Origin: Olsenella sp. An293
GTDB lineage: Bacteria; Actinomycetota; Coriobacteriia; Coriobacteriales; Atopobiaceae
DNA: 64,000 nucleotides
Assembly (NCBI RefSeq): GCF_002159495.1
Contig: NZ_NFIT01000001.1
Coordinates: 62,001-126,000 of the forward strand
Reading direction: 5' to 3'
In this document: in pieces, positions 53,462 through 63,660 of the stretch
How the letters are laid out: each line of letters begins with the position of its first letter
How positions within the stretch are numbered: the first letter of the stretch is position 1
Program-made: the position numbers and the translations under genes
Notes under the pieces: generated by a model
Told to the model about the DNA's origin: nothing
The model's input: only the letters and a program-made list of their open reading frames with translations
Databases searched by the model: none

Positions 53462-53890
53462 ATGGCACTGCACTGGCCGGACGCGCGCGTCGCCGTGAGG
53501 TTCGAGCGAGAGGCGAGAGACGACGAGAGGGACTATCCGCCCGACACCATCGTCGTGGTCATGAGGCCCGACCAGGTGGACGACGCGGGCTTCGTGCGCG
53601 AGATGCGCCGGATCGTGGCGACCCGCTCGATCGAGCGCGAGTACGAGCGGCGCACGGACGTCACGAGGGAGCGCGACGAGCGGGGGCTCGAGCGGGAGGT
53701 CACCGACGAGGAGCGCCGCTTCGTGAGCAACTTCCTCGGCGACGATGACGAGCTCGACGAGGACGGCCTCCCGGAGTTCCTCGACGACCTGCTCGACGAG
53801 ACGCTCGGGGTGTCTCCCTGGACGCCCTGGCAGGGCACGGCGACGCACCTCGTCATCGGGCGCTGCGACCAGGTGATCGTGGGCGGATAG
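53462..53890 (+). CDS. Acidic protein of unknown function
   Basis: A 142-residue soluble protein that I do not recognise. It begins MALHWPDARVAVRFEREARD, has a highly charged middle (about 50-80, Arg/Glu-rich and probably helical), an acidic cluster (DDDELDEDGLPEFLDDLLDE, about 92-111) and a more hydrophobic C-terminus. The start is well supported by GAGGAGAGGAGAGGAC upstream. It is monocistronic, preceded by the symmetric 41-bp repeat arrays and followed by a terminator shared with murJ. Codon use is like that of its neighbours, so it is probably a real gene. Confidence 0.62.
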   Translation: MALHWPDARVAVRFEREARDDERDYPPDTIVVVMRPDQVDDAGFVREMRRIVATRSIEREYERRTDVTRERDERGLEREVTDEERRFVSNFLGDDDELDEDGLPEFLDDLLDETLGVSPWTPWQGTATHLVIGRCDQVIVGG

Positions 53891-53916
53891 CGCGCCTCAG
53901 GCGCAAGGGCCTCCCG

Positions 53917-53942
53917 GCGGGCGGCGGCGACTCGCCGCCCGC
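53917..53942. terminator. Shared terminator between the acidic protein gene and murJ
   Basis: A perfect 10-bp stem GCGGGCGGCG (53917-53926) and CGCCGCCCGC (53933-53942) with a 6-base loop, between two convergent stop codons; no T tract. Confidence 0.6.
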
Positions 53943-53949
53943 ACCCGCG

Positions 53950-55617
53950 CTAGCGGCGCAGCAGCCGGCCGGCGAGGCGACCGATCATGGCCGCCTCGGG
54001 GACCTTGAGCGCGAGCGCCGCGCCGTAGGTCACGATCAGCGCCGGCACGCCCGCCGCGACGCAGTAGCCGAGGGAGCGGAGCATGGTGCCCGTGCAGTCG
54101 CCGAGGGTCGAGTTGAGCAGGCGCAGGAGCACGGCACCCACGACGGCGCCCGCAAGGCCAAGCGCGACCGCGCGCAGGGCCGAGGCGAGCACGCCGCCCA
54201 GGCCGATGGGGCCGAGGGTGCGCCGCAGGCTCGCAAGCATCACGACGCACAGCGTCACGAAGAACAGCGTCGACGAGAACGCCACGAAGTCGAGGCCAAA
54301 GACCGGCGTGAGCGCGAGCAGGGCCACGACCTGCACCACGGCGGCGATCGCGTTGGCCACCGCGCACAGGACCATCCGGCGCATGGCGGAGGCGACCTTC
54401 TGCAGGTACATGTAGACGGCGTAGGCCGGCAGCGAGATCGCGTAGGCGCAGAGGTAGGAGGCCGTCATGGCGAGCGCGTCGGGCGTGAAGCTGCCGGCGG
54501 CCAGGATCGAGATGAGGGGGACGGAGAACACGATGAGGTAGAGCATGAAGGGCACCGAGAAGAACAGGATCTGGCCCGACCCCGAGACGATCCCGCGCGT
54601 GAAGGACGCGCGGTCCCCCTTGGCCCAGCTGTCCGAGAGCTCGGTGAACATGGCCGTGGTGATGGGCACCGTGAGGATGGAGTAGGGCAGCGTGTACCAC
54701 AGGCGCGAGTAGTAGGTGATCGAGGCGCCCGTCGGCACCACCGAGAGCGCCGAGGAGGACTGCACCGACGTGGTCACGAACGACGCCACCACCACGGCGA
54801 GCGACGGCACGCCGATCCGCAGGGTCTCCTTGAGCAGCGGGTCGTGGAGGTCGATGCCAAAGCGCAGACGGATCCCGTGGCGCAGCATCGGCGGGATCTG
54901 CAGGACGACCTGCACCGCCACGCCCAGCGGGTTGCCGAGCGCCAGGACGAGCAGCGCGAGCTCGGGGCTCGTCTCGGCGAGCGCGGCGTAGATGAGGAAG
55001 GAGGCCGTGGTCACGAAGTTGTTGAAGATCGGCGCGGCCTGGCCCCAGAAGTAGTCGCGCTCGGCGTTGAGCACGCCCGAGAAGATCGAGGAGAGCGCGT
55101 AGAGCACGACCTCGATGACAAAGAACCGGAAGAAGTACACCGTGAGGTCGAAGTCGAACTCGTCGGTGGCCGAGAAGGACTGCGTGTAGACCATCTGCGC
55201 AGCGAAGACAAATCCCAGCACGGCGACCGCGCCCATGGCGACGAGCACGATCGAGACGAGGTTGGAGGTGTAGGCGCTCGCCCCCTCCGTCCCCGCGCGC
55301 TTCTTGACCGTCATGTAGACGGGCAGGAAGGCGGTGGTGAGCATGCCGGCCGCCACGAGCTCGTAGAGCTGGTTCGGCAGGTTGTTGGCGATGGAGTAGC
55401 AGCTCGCCATCACGGTGACGCCGATGGCGTACGCCTGGCCCCAGGTGCGCATGAAGCCGGTGAGCCGGCTCACGACCACCAGCGCGCTCATGAGCGCTGC
55501 GCTGCGGCCGACCTGCTCCTGGGTGCTCGCCTCGGCGCGCTCCGCCGTCTTGGGTGCCGCGGGGGCCCCGCTCCCCTGCCTCAGGTGCCTTGGCTGGTAG
55601 CCGGACGTTGCGCCCAC
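53950..55617 (-). CDS. murJ: Lipid II flippase MurJ/MviN family protein
   Basis: A 555-residue polytopic protein with about fourteen membrane helices after a polar, Gln/Ala-rich N-terminal tail of about 40 residues. It shows the MurJ motifs SRLTGFMRTWGQAYAIG and NNLPNQLYELVAAGMLTTAF (20 residues), and the conserved GVLNAERDYFWGQAAP loop. MurJ moves lipid II across the membrane for peptidoglycan synthesis. The GTG at 55617 has GAGGGAGGGCG upstream. Other MOP-family flippases are less likely given these motifs. Confidence 0.88.
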   Translation of the reverse strand: MGATSGYQPRHLRQGSGAPAAPKTAERAEASTQEQVGRSAALMSALVVVSRLTGFMRTWGQAYAIGVTVMASCYSIANNLPNQLYELVAAGMLTTAFLPVYMTVKKRAGTEGASAYTSNLVSIVLVAMGAVAVLGFVFAAQMVYTQSFSATDEFDFDLTVYFFRFFVIEVVLYALSSIFSGVLNAERDYFWGQAAPIFNNFVTTASFLIYAALAETSPELALLVLALGNPLGVAVQVVLQIPPMLRHGIRLRFGIDLHDPLLKETLRIGVPSLAVVVASFVTTSVQSSSALSVVPTGASITYYSRLWYTLPYSILTVPITTAMFTELSDSWAKGDRASFTRGIVSGSGQILFFSVPFMLYLIVFSVPLISILAAGSFTPDALAMTASYLCAYAISLPAYAVYMYLQKVASAMRRMVLCAVANAIAAVVQVVALLALTPVFGLDFVAFSSTLFFVTLCVVMLASLRRTLGPIGLGGVLASALRAVALGLAGAVVGAVLLRLLNSTLGDCTGTMLRSLGYCVAAGVPALIVTYGAALALKVPEAAMIGRLAGRLLRR

Positions 55618-55729
55618 TTCGCGCCCTCCCTCACATCGCTGACAGACAACTTTTTGATTCTCTCACCGTCCGGCGAGAAGGACGCGCGACGCTCGCGATT
55701 CCGCTCCGTATCACCACAGGGAGAGACAG

Positions 55730-55757
55730 TTTGTGTTGAATTGTTTTGTTATACAAT
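55730..55757 (+). promoter_or_regulatory. AT-rich promoter with overlapping dyad before the small ORF/CopG pair
   Basis: TTTGTG (55730-55735) and TACAAT (55752-55757) are spaced 16 bases. The dyad ATTGT (55740-55744) ... ACAAT (55753-55757) overlaps the -10 box, as expected for auto-repression by a ribbon-helix-helix protein. This stretch is much richer in A/T than its surroundings. Confidence 0.5.
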
Positions 55758-55771
55758 ATGGGGGAGCAGTC

Positions 55772-55861
55772 ATGCTCAAAGACGGCACGACGCTGATCTA
55801 TCACGCCATGACGCCGCCCTCGAAGAGGATGCTGAAGGAGCTGAGGGGGTCGCAGCGATGA
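55772..55861 (+). CDS. 29-residue ORF overlapping the CopG-type gene
   Basis: A short reading frame, beginning MLKDGTTLIYHAM and ending KELRGSQR, with GGGGGAG 6 bases upstream. Its TGA overlaps the next ATG as ATGA. It could be a leader peptide for translational coupling, a very small basic toxin-like peptide, or the remnant of a longer toxin. No family recognised. Confidence 0.45.
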   Translation: MLKDGTTLIYHAMTPPSKRMLKELRGSQR

Positions 55862-56124
55862 GCTACATCACCAAAGACGGCATCGAGCTGAGCGAGGAGA
55901 CCCTCGACGAGCTCGCCGAGCACTTCGAGCGCGGCGAGCTGCCCGGCCGGGTCCGTCGCGTCCTTGTGGGGCGTCCGCGGATCAGCCTCGAGCAGCTCAA
56001 GCTCATTGGGGCGAAGGTCCCCGAGTCACTCGTCGACGCATTCGACCGAAAGGCCTCAGCCCATGGGCAGACGCGTTCCCAGCGCATCCGCCAGCTCATT
56101 GAGCGCGACGTCTCCGAGGCGTGA
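55858..56124 (+). CDS. CopG/ribbon-helix-helix family protein, antitoxin-like
   Basis: An 88-residue protein. The N-terminal half (residues 1-45) is acidic with the pattern KDGIELSEETLDELAEHFERG; the C-terminal half is a ribbon-helix-helix: strand LKLIGAKVPESL, then DAFDRKASAHGQTRSQRIRQL, given in part. This architecture is seen in antitoxins and small repressors. The start at 55858 overlaps the 29-residue ORF. A recognisable toxin is not next to it: downstream is a convergent YbaK gene. Confidence 0.75.
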   Translation: MSYITKDGIELSEETLDELAEHFERGELPGRVRRVLVGRPRISLEQLKLIGAKVPESLVDAFDRKASAHGQTRSQRIRQLIERDVSEA

Positions 56125-56165
56125 GGCAGACGACTCGCCGCGGCAGGCCCCCTGGTGCCGGATCG

Positions 56166-56663
56166 TCAGCGGACGAGGTCGGCGAGGACGGCGTCGCAGA
56201 AGAGCGCGAGGTCGTCCGGCGCCAGCACGAGCGAGAGCCCGCGCCGGCCGCCGGAGACGTGGATCTTGTCGAAGAGCTGCGCCGTCTCGTCGATGAGCGT
56301 GGGGAAGCGCCTCTTCATGCCCACCGGCGAGCAGCCGCCGCGCACGTATCCCGTGACCGGCTCGAGGTCGCGCACGTGCATCAGCGAGAGGCTCTTCTCG
56401 CCTGCCGCCGCGGCCGCCTTCTTGAGGTCGAGCTCGTCGGCCACGGGGATGCAGCAGACCACGTGGCCGCCCGACGGCGCCACGCAGACGAGCGTCTTGA
56501 AGCTCGCGGCGGGGTCCTCCCCCAGGCGCTGCGCGATGTGCAGGCCCAGCTCGCTCGAGGTGTCCGTCTCGTCCACCTCGTAGGTCTCGTACTCAAAGGG
56601 CACGCCGGCAGCCTCGAGCTCGCGCATGGCGTTGGTCTTCTGGAGCTTCTCGCGCCGCGCCAT
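56166..56663 (-). CDS. ybaK: Cys-tRNA(Pro) deacylase, YbaK type
   Basis: A 165-residue trans-editing enzyme that removes cysteine mischarged on tRNA-Pro. Typical features: KTNAMRELEAAGVPFEYETYE at the start (first 20 residues matter), the Lys in AASFKTLVCVAPSGG, VADELDLKKAA, and GYVRGGCSPVGMKRRFPT with the catalytic-site loop. It starts 5 bases after the uvrA stop, its ribosome-binding site (GGGGGAG) lying in the uvrA end, so they are co-transcribed. Distinct from the YbaK-like gene at 13381-13860. Confidence 0.92.
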   Translation of the reverse strand: MARREKLQKTNAMRELEAAGVPFEYETYEVDETDTSSELGLHIAQRLGEDPAASFKTLVCVAPSGGHVVCCIPVADELDLKKAAAAAGEKSLSLMHVRDLEPVTGYVRGGCSPVGMKRRFPTLIDETAQLFDKIHVSGGRRGLSLVLAPDDLALFCDAVLADLVR

Positions 56664-56667
56664 CGCG

Positions 56668-59541
<2,874 letters not shown>

Positions 59542-59593
59542 GGGACCCTCCTCGAATGTGCCGGTTGACCGACCTTCGATTGTAGCCCGTGGG

Positions 59594-59657
59594 GGGCTGG
59601 GGGCATTCCTCCGGGAGGTGCGCTGCGCGAAACCTCCCTACGGAATGCCCCCAGCCC
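59594..59657. repeat. 64-bp hairpin element upstream of uvrA
   Basis: A perfect 16-bp outer stem (GGGCTGGGGGCATTCC at 59594-59609, complement at 59642-59657) and an inner stem GGGAGGT/ACCTCCC. Its 59627-59645 segment is the exact reverse complement of 59775-59793 in the second element. Confidence 0.8.
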
Positions 59658-59757
59658 ATCGCAGCCCACCTTTAGGTAAACCGCGACGCCGAGGTGGCAC
59701 GCCGGGCGCCACGAGCCGGACCTCTTCCGTCGTCGCTGCTCGCTGCGGAGAATTGGT

Positions 59758-59832
59758 TGCCGGGGGCGCTCTTGTTCCGTAGGGAGGTTTCGCTCAGCGC
59801 ACTTCCTGAAGGAACACCGGCAGGCCCCCGGT
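59758..59832. repeat. Second, inverted and diverged copy of the hairpin element
   Basis: Outer arms CCGGGGGC/GCCCCCGG and inner arms GTTCC...GGAAC and GGAGGT/ACTTCC. In the first copy the equivalent inner pair is ATTCC/GGAAT, so an A-T pair is replaced by G-C with pairing kept. The two elements and the about 100 bases between them fill the 59542-59836 gap. Confidence 0.75.
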
Positions 59833-59836
59833 AGGC

Positions 59837-60928
59837 TTACTCCGCAGCGAAGTAGCGGCTCACGCCGGCGGCGTCGGGCTCGCGGCGGACGGCGCCCGTG
59901 GCCACGAGGTGGTCGAGATGCGCGATGCTCTCGGACACGAGGAACCACCGCGTCAGGGCCGGGGTCTCGGCCCAGCGGTCGAAGGGCGCGCGCCAGCCCA
60001 TGGCCGGCACGAGCTCGTAGCCCGTGCTTCCCGGGCGCTCCTCGATCGCCGCCAGCGCGCGGGCGCTGCGCCGCTCGTGATGGCCCGCGTTTGCGACGCA
60101 GCGCTCGGCGACGCTCCCCTCCTGCAGGCCGTGGCCCATGTAGGCGTGCTCGATGCCGCGGTCGGCGAGCGCTCGCAGGGTGCGAAGCTGCTCGCCGATC
60201 GGGTCCTCGCCCTCGTCCCAGAAGCCGATGCAGGTCGAGCACAGAAACAGGACCGCGTCGCCGAGAAACGCCGTGCGCGTCTCCGGCTCCCAGAGCACGC
60301 ACTGCCCGACCGTGTGCCCGGGCGCCGACACGACCTCGAAGGCCCATCGCCCGAGCCGCACCGCCTCGCCGGGCGCCACCGTGCCAAACGCGATCTTCTC
60401 GTTCTCGAAGTTGACCACGTGGTCCCAGATGACGTCCGCGAGCTCGGCGGCCTCCGCGTCGGAGGCGCCCTCCGCGCACATGCGGGCCGCCATCCCGTCG
60501 CGCCACGCGGGCACGGCGAAGCGGCGCATGTCCGCGAGGACCCCCTCCGGGACGAGCACGCGCGCGCCGGCCTCGGCGAGCTCGCGCGCGAGCCCCACGT
60601 GATCGATATGGGCGTGCGTGCAGAAGAGCGTCGTGGGCGTCTCCGCCGGGTCCACGCCCAGCCCCAGCAGCGCGCGCATGAGGCGCGTGTCGTTGAGCGG
60701 GTCGGGCGTCCCGGCGTCCACCACGAGCGCCTCGCCGCCGTCCAGCACCACGAAGGCGTTGACCGAGGGCAGGAAGGTGTCGTGCATGAGCAGCTCGACG
60801 CGCCAGACCTCCGGGGCGTCGAGCACGCGCCGGCAGGTGAAGCCGTCCTCGTCGAGCGTGAAGCAGTTGGCCCCGCAGCCCTGGCCCCAGTCGTCGCCGG
60901 CGGCGAGCGGCGCGTCGGCGCTAGTCAA
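59837..60928 (-). CDS. MBL-fold metallo-hydrolase
   Basis: A 363-residue metallo-beta-lactamase-fold protein with the signature THAHIDHVG near residue 105, APGHTVGQ and FLGDAV as later metal sites, and MGHGLQEG. An N-terminal extension (about 45 residues) with WGQGCGANCF and a C-terminal helical domain resemble RNase Z/ glyoxalase-like hydrolases of unknown substrate. The TTG at 60928 overlaps the preceding stop and has GAAGGTG 5 bases upstream; translational coupling to the YhcH/NanQ gene is likely. Confidence 0.8.
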   Translation of the reverse strand: MTSADAPLAAGDDWGQGCGANCFTLDEDGFTCRRVLDAPEVWRVELLMHDTFLPSVNAFVVLDGGEALVVDAGTPDPLNDTRLMRALLGLGVDPAETPTTLFCTHAHIDHVGLARELAEAGARVLVPEGVLADMRRFAVPAWRDGMAARMCAEGASDAEAAELADVIWDHVVNFENEKIAFGTVAPGEAVRLGRWAFEVVSAPGHTVGQCVLWEPETRTAFLGDAVLFLCSTCIGFWDEGEDPIGEQLRTLRALADRGIEHAYMGHGLQEGSVAERCVANAGHHERRSARALAAIEERPGSTGYELVPAMGWRAPFDRWAETPALTRWFLVSESIAHLDHLVATGAVRREPDAAGVSRYFAAE

Positions 60929-61379
60929 CGAGCACCTTCACGCAGATCTTCTTGAGCGGCGCGGGCTCGCCCGGGCAGCAGCCCGGCTTGTGGGCGTCGC
61001 AGGGGGGCGTGACCACGAACTCGCCCTCGCGCAGGGTCACCCAGCCCTCGCGGTCGCCGGGGGTGTAGAGGCCAAAGTCGTCCGCCTCGGAGAACTCGCC
61101 GACCGGCGCGCACTCCGCGACCGGGGCCACGCCCAGGAGCTCGGTGCCGCTGATGACGTAGTGGATGTCGGCGTAGCGACGGTGCGCCTCGTAGTTCTTC
61201 TCGCCCGCGGGGACGGTGGTGATCTCCTGGACGTTGGCAAAGACCTCGTCGCCCATGACGTCGTGGCGGCCGGGCTCCAGCTCGGCGAGGTCCGGGCGCG
61301 CGAGGAACTCCAGGGCCCTCTGGTAGCGCTCCTGGGACAGGTCGTTTGCGGCGGCGCTGGCGAGCGACGTGAAGATCAT
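60921..61379 (-). CDS. YhcH/YjgK/YiaL (DUF386) family protein, NanQ-like
   Basis: A 152-residue cupin-like protein. Visible: VFANVQEITTVPAGEKNYEAHRRYADIHYVISG (only the RRYADIHYVISG part is diagnostic), DREGWVTLREGEFVVTPPCDAHKPG and the final KKICVKVLVD. In E. coli the nan-operon member NanQ (YhcH) speeds anomer interconversion of sialic acid. Here the gene is 30 kb from the nan genes, so its role in sialic acid use is plausible, not shown. ATG 61379 has GAGGGGAG upstream. It overlaps the MBL hydrolase gene by 8 bases. Confidence 0.85.
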   Translation of the reverse strand: MIFTSLASAAANDLSQERYQRALEFLARPDLAELEPGRHDVMGDEVFANVQEITTVPAGEKNYEAHRRYADIHYVISGTELLGVAPVAECAPVGEFSEADDFGLYTPGDREGWVTLREGEFVVTPPCDAHKPGCCPGEPAPLKKICVKVLVD

Positions 61380-61455
61380 GGCTGACTCCCCTCTCGTTGC
61401 GGCGCCCTGCGCGCCGTTTGCAACAGTATGGGCCATAGCCGGGCCCGCGCTTGGG

Positions 61456-61461
61456 TAGAAT
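61456..61461 (+). promoter_or_regulatory. Candidate -10 box for the Mrp-type ATPase gene
   Basis: TAGAAT, 51 bases upstream of the ATG at 61512, in the divergent gap (61380-61511). No convincing -35 is visible, so this is weak. Confidence 0.3.
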
Positions 61462-61511
61462 CGAGACGTTGCGCACAGGCGCCGGCGTACGGCGCAGGAG
61501 AGAGGAACAGC

Positions 61512-62387
61512 ATGGAAGCAAGCGATCAGGAGAAGCTCCGCCAGGAGGTCGACGAGGTGCTGCACGGCAGCAGGCAGCCCCAGGGCCCGGAGCAGTTCCC
61601 CCAGAACGACTACTCGAACGTCCGCCACGTCATCGGCGTGGTCTCGGGCAAGGGCGGCGTGGGCAAGTCGCTCGTGTGCGGCGCGCTGGCCGTCGAGCTC
61701 GCCCGCCGCGGCGCCAAGGTCGGCATCCTCGACGCGGACGTCACCGGCCCCTCGATCCCCCGCATGATGGGCCTCGCCGGGGCGCGCGCCCGCGGCGTGG
61801 ACGAGCTCATCGTCCCCGTGCTCACCAAGGGCGGCATCAAGGTCATGAGCGCCAACCTCGTCCTGGAGAACGAGACCGACCCCGTCATCTGGCGCGGGCC
61901 CGTGGTCGCCGGCGCCATCAAGCAGTTCTGGGAGGACTGCGCCTGGGGCGAGCTCGACTACCTGCTCGTGGACATGCCCCCGGGGACCGGCGACGTGCCG
62001 CTCACCGTCTTCCAGTCCCTGCCGGTCGACGGCATCGTGATCGTGAGCTCGCCGCAGGACCTCGTGCAGATGGTCGTGGGCAAGGCCGTGAACATGGCCA
62101 ACATGATGCAGGTGCCCGTGCTGGGCATCGTGGAGAACATGGCCTACGTCGAGTGCCCGCAGTGCGGCGAGAAGATCTACCCCTTCGGGCCGAGCCGCCT
62201 GCAGCAGACCGCCGAGGCCTTCGAGATCGAGGCGCTGGGCCAGCTGCCCATCGACCCCAAGATCGCCGCGGCGTGCGACGCCGGCACCTTCGAGGACGAG
62301 CTGCCCGCGGGCACGCTCTCCGAGGCCGTCGACACGGTGGTCCGCACGGCGGAGTTCGTGGACGCGCTGCGCGGCCAGGACGCGTAG
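61512..62387 (+). CDS. Mrp/NBP35-family iron-sulfur carrier ATPase
   Basis: A 291-residue P-loop ATPase (ApbC/Mrp type) that binds and hands over Fe-S clusters. Walker A VVSGKGGVGKS (deviant, with both lysines), switch ILDADVTGPSIPRMMG, DMPPGTGDVPLT and the bridging CxxC in VECPQCGEKIYPFG are all intact. Typical length. The ATG has GGAGAGAGGAACAGC upstream. Divergent from the YhcH/NanQ gene and followed after one base by the HI0933-type flavoprotein. Confidence 0.92.
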   Translation: MEASDQEKLRQEVDEVLHGSRQPQGPEQFPQNDYSNVRHVIGVVSGKGGVGKSLVCGALAVELARRGAKVGILDADVTGPSIPRMMGLAGARARGVDELIVPVLTKGGIKVMSANLVLENETDPVIWRGPVVAGAIKQFWEDCAWGELDYLLVDMPPGTGDVPLTVFQSLPVDGIVIVSSPQDLVQMVVGKAVNMANMMQVPVLGIVENMAYVECPQCGEKIYPFGPSRLQQTAEAFEIEALGQLPIDPKIAAACDAGTFEDELPAGTLSEAVDTVVRTAEFVDALRGQDA

Positions 62388-62388
62388 C

Positions 62389-63612
62389 TTGGCGCGCGGG
62401 CAGAGAAGGACCTCGAGGTCGCAGGCGCGCGAGGAGGCGCTCGCCGCAGCGGCGGCGGTGCGCGTCCCCGAGCGCTGCGACGTCGCCGTGGTCGGCGGCG
62501 GGGCCGCGGGCCTCGCCGCCGCGATCGCGGCCGCCGAGGCCGGGGCGAGCGTGGTGGTTCTGGAGCGCGCGCTCGCGTGCGGGCGCTCCATTCTGGCCAC
62601 GGGCAACGGCCGCTGCAACTTCATGAACGCCGCGCTGTGCGGGCCCGCGCCCGCGTGGGAGCGCTACAACGACCCCTCGTTCGTGGCGACGACCTGCGGC
62701 CCGCGCTTTGGCGACGACGTGCTCGCGTTCTTCGAGGAGTGCGGGCTCGCCTGGGCCGAGGAGGAGGGCGGGCGGCTCTACCCGCTCTCGCGGCAGGCGT
62801 CCTCCGTGCGCGAGGTGCTGCTCTCGCGGGCCCGCCGGGCCGGCGTGGTGCTGGCGCCGGCGCGCGAGGTCGTGGACGTCTCGATGTCTCGCCGTGAGGT
62901 TCGCACGTCGCCCCTTTTTGAGCCCGATTCGAGGTCAAAAACGGGACTTATGCGAACCTCGCTCGTCCTGGCGGCGGGCGGCGGCGAGGGGGTCACGAGC
63001 TCGATCGGTCTTGCGCGCGCGCCGTACGAGCCCGTGCTCTGCTCGCTCGCCTGCTCGGCGCCCGCGGGCGTGGCGCTCGAGGGGCTCGACGGGCGCCGCG
63101 CGCACGTGGTCGCGCGTCTGGTCCGGGACGGCGCCGAGGTGGCCCGCGAGACCGGCGAGGTGCTCTTCCGCAGCTACGGGCTCTCGGGCATCGTGGTGTT
63201 TGACCTCTCGCGAGTCGTGCTTCCCGGGGACGTGGTCGCGCTCGACCTCACCGGCGGGCTCGACCGCGAGCTCGCGCGCGGCCTCGGGCGCGCGGCGGGC
63301 AGCTGCGCGGGCGTGCTCGATCCCGTGATTGCGGCAGCCCTTGGGCCTGATGCGCTCGAGAAGGCCTTTGACCTGCGCTTTGTTGTGCAGGGTCCCGCCG
63401 AGCCAGAGCGTGCGCAGGTGACGCGCGGCGGGCTTTTGTGCTCGCAGTTCCGCCCGGAGACGCTCGAGGCGCGCGAGGCGTCGGGCCTATTCGCCTGCGG
63501 CGAGGCGCTGAACGTCGACGGCGCGTGCGGCGGGTACAACCTCGCCTGGGCGTGGAAGAGCGGCCTCGTCGCCGGGCGCGCCGCCGCGGAGTCCGCCGGG
63601 AGCCGCGCCTGA
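62389..63612 (+). CDS. HI0933/BaiN-type flavoprotein with a palindromic insertion
   Basis: A 407-residue FAD protein of the aminoacetone-oxidase-like HI0933 family: FAD loop VVGGGAAGLAAAIAAAEAGA at about residue 30, GNGRCNFMN, and the C-terminal GLFACGEALNVDGACGGYNL (20 residues). Residues about 170-190 (RTSPLFEPDSRSKTGLMRTS) are encoded by a 65-bp palindromic element (62896-62960) and replace what is usually a short link before the second dinucleotide motif LAAGG. The TTG start at 62389 is one base after the mrp stop; a GTG at 62458 is possible. Confidence 0.87.
   Translation: MARGQRRTSRSQAREEALAAAAAVRVPERCDVAVVGGGAAGLAAAIAAAEAGASVVVLERALACGRSILATGNGRCNFMNAALCGPAPAWERYNDPSFVATTCGPRFGDDVLAFFEECGLAWAEEEGGRLYPLSRQASSVREVLLSRARRAGVVLAPAREVVDVSMSRREVRTSPLFEPDSRSKTGLMRTSLVLAAGGGEGVTSSIGLARAPYEPVLCSLACSAPAGVALEGLDGRRAHVVARLVRDGAEVARETGEVLFRSYGLSGIVVFDLSRVVLPGDVVALDLTGGLDRELARGLGRAAGSCAGVLDPVIAAALGPDALEKAFDLRFVVQGPAEPERAQVTRGGLLCSQFRPETLEAREASGLFACGEALNVDGACGGYNLAWAWKSGLVAGRAAAESAGSRA
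62896..62960. repeat. 65-bp palindromic element inside the HI0933-type coding sequence
   Basis: Perfect 10-bp ends gaggttcgca (62896-62905) and tgcgaacctc (62951-62960), an internal unpaired bulge, then a second paired block (ccc-tttttga against tcaaaaa-ggg) around a 9-base loop. The frame stays open through it. Confidence 0.78.
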
Positions 63613-63660
63613 CGGGACGTGGGACAATAGGCATGACAACCTACGCGTGAAAGGACGCCC

